From Treponema sp. (GTDB lineage: Bacteria > Spirochaetota > Spirochaetia > Treponematales > Treponemataceae), in contig JAEDJA010000006.1 of the NCBI GenBank assembly GCA_016296575.1, positions 44,080 through 108,079 on the forward strand: 64,000 nucleotides of DNA, given 5' to 3'. Below, piece after piece: positions 26,582 to 33,539 of the stretch (position 1 is its first letter; each line of letters begins with the position of its first letter). Made by a program: the position numbers and the translations under genes. The notes below the pieces were generated by a model that was not told the DNA's origin, ran no database searches, and worked only from the letters and a program-made list of their open reading frames with translations.

Positions 26582-26796
26582 AACCGCTAAAATAGCGCGG
26601 CTTTATCTTACCTAAAGTTTGCGTTGCAAACTTATTATTCAGGGGTTAATACAACCCCTGAAAACGAGCGAGTCAAGGCCTTGAGCGAAGCGTGCCTTGA
26701 CCGGTCGTATTGAACTGCTGTTCCTCATTACATTACGGAACAGCGTAAAAAAGTCAATCGATTGTTGAAACAATCTTCTTGACTTCATATAGGAGA
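26573..26796 (+). repeat. Hairpin-array repeat, copy B (224 bp)
   Basis: Inverted relative to copy A in the window, but in the same orientation relative to its transcript. It begins at the last codons of the preceding gene (GTAAGATAAA) and ends at the Shine-Dalgarno sequence of the next. Hairpins in order: GTAAGATAAA/TTTATCTTAC enclosing CGCTA/TAGCG; AAGTTTGC/GCAAACTT; CAGGGGTT/AACCCCTG; GTCAAGGC/GCCTTGAC; GCTGTTCC/GGAACAGC; and GTCAA...TTGAC enclosing GATTGTT/AACAATC. The third and fourth make up the 72-bp block absent from copy A. Confidence 0.9.
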
Positions 26797-26802
26797 GTAA
26801 AA

Positions 26803-27303
26803 ATGAAGAAAAAAACTGGTGTTTTGTGGGGACTGATTATTTGTTCAATTCTGTTTCTTTCCTGCGCATCTAAATTGGGGAAAGACTCAATCACTGTTTA
26901 CGGCATGGTTTACGATGGTGAAAACAACCCTGTCCAGGACTATGCAATTCTAATCAACGAGAGAACAGAAGCAGTTACGGATTTTGGAGGCCGCTTTATA
27001 ATCTACGAAGTGCCAAAAGGGATGTGCAGAATTTCTGGCAAAAAGACAGGTTATTCTTCCACAAGTGAAAATCTATATCTGGATGGAAAAAAAATCATAT
27101 ATTTGCGGATTCAGAATCTGGAAGGACTTTATTCGGAATGTTTTGATTTCATGAAAAACGGTAAATACACGGAAGCAGAAAAAATTGCAGATAGTATTCT
27201 GAAGCTTGCCCCTGAAGACGAAAACGGGACGTGTTTTCTTTCAGTTATAGAAGATCTAAGAAAGATTGATTCAAAATCGGTGGAGGTCCTGGATGAAATC
27301 TAA
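26803..27303 (+). CDS. Lipoprotein with carboxypeptidase-regulatory-like domain
   Basis: 166 aa from the ATG at 26803 (GGAGAG 6 nt upstream). Lipobox FLSC with Cys 21. Residues about 28-105 form a CarboxypepD_reg-type beta-sandwich (ITVYGMVYDGENNPVQDYAI, then DFGGRFIIYEVPKG, then GYSSTSENL). The rest has one TPR-like helix pair (FDFMKNGKYTEAEKIADSIL). It is probably a periplasm-facing lipoprotein that assists the secretion system, by position. It overlaps the next gene. Confidence 0.7.
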   Translation: MKKKTGVLWGLIICSILFLSCASKLGKDSITVYGMVYDGENNPVQDYAILINERTEAVTDFGGRFIIYEVPKGMCRISGKKTGYSSTSENLYLDGKKIIYLRIQNLEGLYSECFDFMKNGKYTEAEKIADSILKLAPEDENGTCFLSVIEDLRKIDSKSVEVLDEI

Positions 27304-27775
27304 GACAAATCTTTTCTGGGCTTCAAAAACAGGCATCATCCTTACAGCTGTAATAATCTTTATTGTTACTTTTGGAGGAACTTTGATTTTGGGAGGTTGT
27401 TCCAATGAAATTGAAAGCGTACCTTATGCCATTTCAAGACCAGAGTATAAAAGCGGCGAAAATAGAAATATTTGCAAGATGGGCGGCATTTATTTTGATT
27501 TTCTGAACAAAAAATCAGTCCAGGTAGAAAGAATTAAAGTTTGCTTTACGGCTATTAGTGAAACTTCTAATACTTTCACTTCAAAAAACACAATCGAACA
27601 TGAAATTGAAGTAAAAATCGGCAGCGGGAAAATGAAAAATCTGTGCATTCCTTTGGATGACTATATTTTTGCATCACCACCTGACGACCTGGTAGTATCA
27701 CCTTTTTACGTTTCGGAGATTAATTTTTCTGACGGCTCTGTTTGGAAAGACAGATTTGGAACCTATATTCAATAG
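27293..27775 (+). CDS. Lipoprotein, unknown (160 aa)
   Basis: The ATG at 27293 lies inside the end of the preceding gene, with GGAGG 6 nt upstream. A long hydrophobic N-terminus ends in the lipobox LGGC (Cys 36). The mature part is predicted beta-rich (YFDFLNKKSVQVERIKVCFT, then IPLDDYIFASPPDDL). No family recognised. Cotranscribed with the lipoprotein before and the C11 peptidase after. Confidence 0.6.
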   Translation: MKSKTNLFWASKTGIILTAVIIFIVTFGGTLILGGCSNEIESVPYAISRPEYKSGENRNICKMGGIYFDFLNKKSVQVERIKVCFTAISETSNTFTSKNTIEHEIEVKIGSGKMKNLCIPLDDYIFASPPDDLVVSPFYVSEINFSDGSVWKDRFGTYIQ

Positions 27776-27799
27776 ATAATCATGGAGAGAGTTTTATTT

Positions 27800-29146
27800 A
27801 TGAAAAAAAACAAACGAAAACTAATTATGGAAACTGCGTGTCTCTTTTTGACCGCCAATCTTTTTCTAAATTCCTGCAGCAGACTAGATGGACAGCAGGT
27901 ATCCTCAACAGAAAAACCAAAAACCTGGACAATTATGGTTTATATGGCGGCCGACAATAATCTTGAAGGTGATGCTATTGATGACATCAACGAAATGGAA
28001 AATGCAAATATTGATGACAGCATCCGGATTGTGGCACTACTGGACAGATCGGAAAAATTTGACCAGACAAACGGAAATTGGAGTGATACCCGATATCTTG
28101 AAATCGAAAGGGACTATAATCACAGTGATTTTATCGTATCAAAAAGGCTTCCCTGCACCTCTTTGGGACTAACCATAACAGAAAATACTGAACTCAATAT
28201 GGCAAGTCCAAAAATCCTGCGAAATTTTGTTGAATACACTAAGGAAAATTATATTTCTGATTATTACGCACTGATTATCTGGGGACATGGAAATGGTTGG
28301 CGTTTTGATAGCAACGAAGATTATATGGAAGACATTCCTAAGACAAGGTCCTTTGCGTATGATGAAGAAAACGGAAGCTACATGGGCGTAACAGAACTTG
28401 GTGATGCACTTACAGGTCTTAATCTGGACTGCATCGTTTTTGATACATGTTTTGGGGCAGTCTTCGAATGTTTTTATGAACTTAAAGACTGCAGTACATA
28501 TCTTGCTGGAAGCCCTGATTCCATAAGTTCAAAGGGCATGGATTACACAAGACTTCTGGATACTTTTTCAGATTCTCTCTATGACCCCTTGGATTTCTGT
28601 GATTCAATTCTGAGAAGTTCACCATATGAAGCAACCTGGATAAAAAGCAGCAATCTTTCTTCACTGAAAGATTCCCTGGATCAATTCGGACTAGCACTTG
28701 GTAATGCCATTGAATCTAAAGAGCTTCAGATAAAACTATTCAATTGTTTTACCGAAGACATTAAAGGCTGGCGAGCATCTTCTGTGCCCTGCGACCTTTA
28801 TCTGGATCTGTATTCCATGGGAACTTGTTTCTCTGATGAAAAGAACTGTCTTGCACTGGGACTCAGTTTGGAACAAACTTCTGTTATTACACAAAAAGCA
28901 TCCGAATTAGTATACAAGGTAATATCAGCAGGAAATTCTAACCAGGGTAACAGAGCAGATATCGGGGTTCTTTTTGGTGAGATAAATCAGGAGAAGGTTC
29001 TTTCCAGTGCCCATACTGATTCCTACATAAAAGGCAAAGTTAGCAATCAATGCCATTTTGTACAGGAAAGCAGTGGATGGGTACCTGCGAAAAATCACGA
29101 TTCAGGAGGAATTCTAGACAAGCTGTTTTACACTTCCTTTTCGTGA
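27800..29146 (+). CDS. Clostripain-family (C11) cysteine peptidase, lipoprotein
   Basis: 448 aa. Lipobox LNSC (Cys 26) fits the relaxed spirochaetal rule. The C11 fold is clear: WTIMVYMAADNNLEGDAIDD, then catalytic His 163 in IIWGHGNGW and catalytic Cys 217 in VFDTCFGAV. Activity is usually Arg- or Lys-specific and often needs calcium and self-cleavage. GGAGAG precedes the ATG. As the last gene of the secretion unit it may be a substrate, or a surface-exposed processing enzyme. Its TGA lies inside the next promoter. Confidence 0.88.
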   Translation: MKKNKRKLIMETACLFLTANLFLNSCSRLDGQQVSSTEKPKTWTIMVYMAADNNLEGDAIDDINEMENANIDDSIRIVALLDRSEKFDQTNGNWSDTRYLEIERDYNHSDFIVSKRLPCTSLGLTITENTELNMASPKILRNFVEYTKENYISDYYALIIWGHGNGWRFDSNEDYMEDIPKTRSFAYDEENGSYMGVTELGDALTGLNLDCIVFDTCFGAVFECFYELKDCSTYLAGSPDSISSKGMDYTRLLDTFSDSLYDPLDFCDSILRSSPYEATWIKSSNLSSLKDSLDQFGLALGNAIESKELQIKLFNCFTEDIKGWRASSVPCDLYLDLYSMGTCFSDEKNCLALGLSLEQTSVITQKASELVYKVISAGNSNQGNRADIGVLFGEINQEKVLSSAHTDSYIKGKVSNQCHFVQESSGWVPAKNHDSGGILDKLFYTSFS

Positions 29147-29171
29147 CAAATGAAAAGCAATCTATTATTAT
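29143..29171 (+). promoter_or_regulatory. Promoter-like pair for the SDR gene
   Basis: GTGACA, a 17-nt spacer, then TATTAT, ending 6 nt before the ATG at 29178. The -35 overlaps the stop codon of the C11 peptidase gene. Confidence 0.5.
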
Positions 29172-29177
29172 GAAGAC

Positions 29178-30038
29178 ATGAAGAAAATAGCCGTTATTAC
29201 AGGAGCCAGTTCCGGTATGGGAGCTGAATTTGCCCGACAGATTGCTGCGTTCAATACAGAAGATGAAATCTGGATTGTTGCCCGAAGAAAAGATAAGCTG
29301 GAGGCTTTAGCAAAAGAAATAAATGAAGGACGAAACTTTGATATTGTTCGCCCGGTTGTTCTGGATTTGGGAAACAACGAAGGAGTTTTTGCACTTGAGA
29401 ACCTGCTTTTGGCCGAAAAAGAAAAACTGTCAGTCATGAACAGTTCTTGCATTATTACAAAACTTGTAAATAACGCAGGGTTTGGAACTTATGGTCCTTT
29501 TGCAGAAACCAGTCTTGAGCGACAAATGGAAATGACAGATTTAAATTGCAAATCAATGATTGGAGTATGCGGTGTTTGCATGCCTTTTATTGAAAAAGGA
29601 TCTGTAATCATCAACACAGCCAGTCTTGCTGGATGCTGGCCTTTGGGAAATTTTGCTGTTTATGCCGCTTCGAAAGCTTATGTTCTAAGTTTTTCGCTTG
29701 GTCTTGCAGCTGAACTGAAAGATAAAGGCATCAAAGTAAGTGCGTTCTGTCCAGGCTCTGTTTCTACCGAATTTGCAAATGTAGCTTCTGATGGAGTACG
29801 AAAAGAAGTAAAAGGTGGAAAGGATCCTGTAAAAACAGTACGTCACTGTCTGAAAAAGGCCTTTAAAGGTAGAAAAGTAATTCTATGGGCTCCAAAATGG
29901 AAATTGAATGCTTTCTTAGGAAAAATTCTTCCTGGCTATTGGGGAGCTCGTCTTACTTTTAAGTTCAATAAACGGCCTCATATTCCTGTAATCCGTGGGA
30001 AAATGGAAGGTGAAGTTTCATTGGATGAGTTTAATTAA
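29178..30038 (+). CDS. Short-chain dehydrogenase/reductase
   Basis: 286 aa. The NAD(P)-binding motif TGASSGMG is near the N-terminus, the NNAG motif appears in LVNNAGFGTYGPFAETS, and the active site is Ser (NTASLAG) and YAASK. The substrate is unknown; the C-terminal extension WKLNAFLGKILPGYWGARLT resembles fatty-acyl or ketoreductase-type SDRs such as DltE/YdfG relatives. No Shine-Dalgarno sequence; leaderless start likely. It is followed 16 nt later by pncB. Confidence 0.88.
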   Translation: MKKIAVITGASSGMGAEFARQIAAFNTEDEIWIVARRKDKLEALAKEINEGRNFDIVRPVVLDLGNNEGVFALENLLLAEKEKLSVMNSSCIITKLVNNAGFGTYGPFAETSLERQMEMTDLNCKSMIGVCGVCMPFIEKGSVIINTASLAGCWPLGNFAVYAASKAYVLSFSLGLAAELKDKGIKVSAFCPGSVSTEFANVASDGVRKEVKGGKDPVKTVRHCLKKAFKGRKVILWAPKWKLNAFLGKILPGYWGARLTFKFNKRPHIPVIRGKMEGEVSLDEFN

Positions 30039-30054
30039 TGCCTGAGGTACTAAA

Positions 30055-31491
30055 ATGATTAACAGTGCACTTTTTACTGATTTTTATGAATTGACCATGG
30101 CTCAGGGATACTGGAAGGAGAATATGAATCAGGAGGTTGTCTTCGACATGTTCTTTAGAAAGCATCCTTTTAATGGTGGATTCTCTGTTCTTGCAGGAAA
30201 TGAAACGCTTCTGGATGTACTTACAACTTTCTGTTTTTCTTCTGAGGATATTGATTATCTTCGTCAGCAGAAAATCTTTGAAGAAGGTTTTCTTGAATAT
30301 CTAAAGAATTTCCGTTTTACTGGTGATCTTTATATGATGGACGAAGGTACTGTAGTTTTTCCACAAGAACCGCTTGTGCGAATACATTCAAGCCTTATTG
30401 AAGCACAGATTATTGAAGGAATGCTTCTGAATCATGTGAATTTTCAGAGTCTTATTGCCACAAAAACTGCACGTGTATGGCTTGCCAGTAACAAAGATCC
30501 TATTATGGAATTCGGCCTTCGTCGTGCACAGGGGCCTGATGGAGCTATGAGTGCAACCCGCGCAGCATATATTGGTGGTGCTGCGGGTACATCAAATACC
30601 CTTGGCGGAAAACTCTATGGAATTCCTGTAATGGGAACAATGGCTCATGCTTGGATTATGAGTCATAAAAGCGAACTGGATGCATTCCGCAAATATGCAA
30701 AAATTTATCCGCAGAATTCTGTATTCCTTATTGATACTTATGACACCCTTAAATCAGGAATCAAAAACGCAATAATTGCGGGAAAAGAGCTGATGGAAAA
30801 AGGCTACAATTTTGGTGTCCGACTGGACAGCGGAGACATTTCCTATTTGAGTCGAAAAGTCCGAAAAGAACTAGACGATGCAGGCTGTAAAAATGCAAAA
30901 ATATCTGTTTCGAATGAACTTACAGAGGAAATTATTTCAACGCTGAAAATGTCTGATGCTCCAATTGACAGCTGGGGAGTTGGTACGCATATGGTAACAG
31001 GTGGGAATGAATCTTCCTTTACTGGTGTTTACAAACTGGCCGCCCGACATGACAAAGAAACTGGAATGACACCAGCTATGAAATTTTCAGATAATCCTGC
31101 AAAGACAACAAACCCAGGTATAAAAAATGTATACAGGCTTTACGATGAAAACGGCATGGCTACGGCAGATATTCTGGCACTGGAAGATGAAGTAATCGAA
31201 AGTGGAAAGGAATATCGATATTATCACCCTATGGTTGATTACCGACAGTTTACTTTCAATGCTGCAAAAGTAGAGTCGCTTTTGAAAAAGCGCCTTGAAA
31301 AAGGAAAGCGCACATCTCCACGACTTTTGGATTCTGAACAGCTGAAAATCAGCAGACAGAATATGCAGATACAGCTGGACACTTTGGATGAAAGTTACAA
31401 ACGCCTTTTGAACCCCCACATCTACAAGGTGTCAATCAGTGAAAAACTAAAGGAACTGAAAATGGATTTCATTAATAGAAATATTCGTTAG
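30055..31491 (+). CDS. pncB: Nicotinate phosphoribosyltransferase
   Basis: 478 aa, the usual length. Catalyses nicotinate + PRPP (+ ATP) to nicotinate mononucleotide, NAD salvage. Family blocks: TDFYELTMAQGYW at the N-terminus, EFGLRRAQGPDGAMSATRAAYIGGAAGTSN, GTMAHAWIMSH and VRLDSGDISYLSRKVR. GAGGT lies before the ATG. A good terminator follows. Confidence 0.95.
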   Translation: MINSALFTDFYELTMAQGYWKENMNQEVVFDMFFRKHPFNGGFSVLAGNETLLDVLTTFCFSSEDIDYLRQQKIFEEGFLEYLKNFRFTGDLYMMDEGTVVFPQEPLVRIHSSLIEAQIIEGMLLNHVNFQSLIATKTARVWLASNKDPIMEFGLRRAQGPDGAMSATRAAYIGGAAGTSNTLGGKLYGIPVMGTMAHAWIMSHKSELDAFRKYAKIYPQNSVFLIDTYDTLKSGIKNAIIAGKELMEKGYNFGVRLDSGDISYLSRKVRKELDDAGCKNAKISVSNELTEEIISTLKMSDAPIDSWGVGTHMVTGGNESSFTGVYKLAARHDKETGMTPAMKFSDNPAKTTNPGIKNVYRLYDENGMATADILALEDEVIESGKEYRYYHPMVDYRQFTFNAAKVESLLKKRLEKGKRTSPRLLDSEQLKISRQNMQIQLDTLDESYKRLLNPHIYKVSISEKLKELKMDFINRNIR

Positions 31492-31506
31492 ATACCGAAA
31501 GAACCT

Positions 31507-31550
31507 GCCTGCCTAAGACATTTTTTTGTTTGCGGCAGGCTTTTTTTTTT
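31507..31550 (+). terminator. Intrinsic terminator of pncB
   Basis: Perfect 7-bp GCCTGCC / GGCAGGC stem with a 20-nt loop, followed by ten T. It reads into the stop of the convergent AEC transporter gene. Confidence 0.9.
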
Positions 31551-32469
31551 ATTGCATGGCAAAACTAACAAGGAGTGGCATTGTAATAATAGAAAACAAT
31601 GTACTCATAGTAACCAGCGTTACGGCAGTCTGAGTATCACGGTTGTACTTTGCGGAGAACATTGTGGTATTTGCAGCACAAGGAGCGCAGGATGCAATAA
31701 CCATGGCAGTAATCACTGCACTATCCAGATGGCACAGTTTCATAATGACAAATCCAATGGCAGGAGTAATAACAAGCCTGAGAAGCATTGTAAAAACAAT
31801 TTGAGGATCTTTAAGAAATTTGAAGCTGGTAATCTGTGCAAGATAAAAACCGATTATGACCATTGGAAGAGGAGTGTTCAATGCTGAAAGATGATTAACA
31901 GGTTCCAAAAGAATGGCTGGCAGTTTCAAAGGTGTAAGAAAGAGCACCAGTCCCACAGCTACACCAATGACCCCAGGATTCAAAATCAATTTCTTACCCG
32001 AAAAAGCGTGAATATCTCCGCTCATAACCACAAGTCCATACGTCCAACACAACAGGTTGAAAACACAGATATAGGCCGCTCCCAAAAAGACCCCTTCACT
32101 TCCAAGAATTGCACTCTGCAGAGGAAGAGCCATATAACCACAGTTGGAAAAAACTACGGCATACTGCATGGCTATCCGTTTTCCATCATTTTTATCACGG
32201 ATTAAAGTGTGTGCCAGAAGAATATTCAGTCCATGTTGAAAAACTGCAACTACAGCACAGATAATCAGTTTTTTTGCCAGAGCTGAATCAAAATCGCGGT
32301 GAAAAGATGCAATAACTACACATGGTGTTACAAAATAAAGCACAAAGTTGGTCAGATTCTTAATGCTGGCTTCCGTAAATATGGCTTTTTTTGCGCAAAG
32401 AAAGCCAAGTCCAATAAGAATGAACAGGATTAAAACCTGTGTAGAAACTGAAAGAAGATTTTCAATCAT
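31549..32469 (-). CDS. AEC-family transporter (auxin efflux carrier type)
   Basis: 306 aa, about ten hydrophobic helices in two five-helix halves; typical AEC signatures such as NTTMFSAKYNRD near the C-terminus and LTNFVLYFVTPCVVIASFHR near the N-terminus. The family exports or exchanges small organic acids in bacteria. Last gene of the minus-strand unit; its ATG overlaps the end of the radical SAM gene. Confidence 0.85.
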   Translation of the reverse strand: MIENLLSVSTQVLILFILIGLGFLCAKKAIFTEASIKNLTNFVLYFVTPCVVIASFHRDFDSALAKKLIICAVVAVFQHGLNILLAHTLIRDKNDGKRIAMQYAVVFSNCGYMALPLQSAILGSEGVFLGAAYICVFNLLCWTYGLVVMSGDIHAFSGKKLILNPGVIGVAVGLVLFLTPLKLPAILLEPVNHLSALNTPLPMVIIGFYLAQITSFKFLKDPQIVFTMLLRLVITPAIGFVIMKLCHLDSAVITAMVIASCAPCAANTTMFSAKYNRDTQTAVTLVTMSTLFSIITMPLLVSFAMQ

Positions 32470-33539
32470 ATTAACTCTCGATTACAGATATAATCACAGA
32501 AAGTACACAAATCATCTGTAACACCAGGAAGTACAGTTCCTTTCTGCTCAAGTTCTTTTCTAAATTTTTCAAGGCCGTGACAAAAACAAAGCTCGACAAC
32601 CTTGCTGTTGCGGGCATTTTTCATAAGTGTTGCTGCTCCTTCTGTTACTTTGCCCAAAAACAATTTTTCACTTTCATTGGCAAAACCGCAGCAGGGAGCC
32701 ACCAGACCGTTGGAATGAACGTAGAACACGTTGCCGGTGGACTGGCAGAAATCATCGGTGAACCAGCTGCTGTTCTTCCAGGCCCGCGAATCATACTCAC
32801 GGTAACTTTCAGGAAATCTATATATGGTGATGTAAGTGCCGTCATCAAAGGTAATGTGCATCTGCCCTTTGCCGGTTTTTTCGTCAAGTTCATTTATAAG
32901 TTCACCACCAAAATCGTCGGCCATTTCTTCCATGGCAGAAAAAAAGTCCCCATCATTATTCTCTGAAACAGGATTTATCACACTAAGAATATCCAGCGAA
33001 GAAGGTCCAAAAATTTCGCAGACATTTCTGGCAAAGGTCATAAGTTTTACTTTATCACCACCGTGGAAACTATCCCAAGAAAGACCAAACTTGCCGTCAA
33101 ATCCGTATTCGTAAATTCGACCTAACTTCTCCCCCAGTTCAGCTTCTGTTTTCCACCACTGTCCGTTTGTTGTAATCCGATCAAAGTAAAAATCAAGCTT
33201 GACAGCCTTTTCGCAGACGGTACAAATAAAGTCAATATCAAGACAAGGTTCCCCGCCAGAAAAACCTACATAAAACGGTTCCTCACCAACATTCGTTTCA
33301 CCTACATTCGTTTCACCAACATTCGTTTCATCAGCCGGGTTCTCACTTGCTTTTTCAATCACATTTTCACTGTATTTACGCGACGAAGGATTCTCTTTTC
33401 TCCAGCTGTAAATGTCTTCCAGAAAAGCTACTGCCTGTTCTGCGGTTAATTCATCCTTCCATCTTGTGACGGTGCAGTGACCACAGTGGAGATTACACCT
33501 GTTTGTAGGACAAAAAATTACTTCTTCGGGATAAAACAT
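32466..33539 (-). CDS. Radical SAM protein with SPASM-like C-terminus
   Basis: 357 aa. The radical SAM cluster motif CNLHCGHC (CxxxCxxC) is close to the N-terminus, with FSGGEPCLD as the SAM-binding GGE motif. Several C-terminal Cys (APCCGFANES, CFCHG, CTFCDYICN) suggest auxiliary clusters. An insertion of about 35 residues before the GGE motif holds three tandem copies of GETNV. The start follows ppk1 directly (TAAATG) with GGAG upstream. Substrate unknown; such proteins modify peptides or small molecules. Its operon with ppk1/ppx is unusual. Confidence 0.85.
   Translation of the reverse strand: MFYPEEVIFCPTNRCNLHCGHCTVTRWKDELTAEQAVAFLEDIYSWRKENPSSRKYSENVIEKASENPADETNVGETNVGETNVGEEPFYVGFSGGEPCLDIDFICTVCEKAVKLDFYFDRITTNGQWWKTEAELGEKLGRIYEYGFDGKFGLSWDSFHGGDKVKLMTFARNVCEIFGPSSLDILSVINPVSENNDGDFFSAMEEMADDFGGELINELDEKTGKGQMHITFDDGTYITIYRFPESYREYDSRAWKNSSWFTDDFCQSTGNVFYVHSNGLVAPCCGFANESEKLFLGKVTEGAATLMKNARNSKVVELCFCHGLEKFRKELEQKGTVLPGVTDDLCTFCDYICNRELI
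33284..33328 (-). repeat. Three tandem 15-bp coding repeats in the radical SAM gene
   Basis: Three copies of CACCAACATTCGTTT (the middle one with one change), encoding three ETNVG units. The repeat keeps the reading frame, so copy-number change would add or remove five residues. Confidence 0.9.

Noticed and set aside
26573..26796. Hairpin array read as an integron attC or a transposon end
   Set aside because: No RYYYAAC/GTTRRRY ends, no terminal inverted repeats and no target-site duplication around the whole element.
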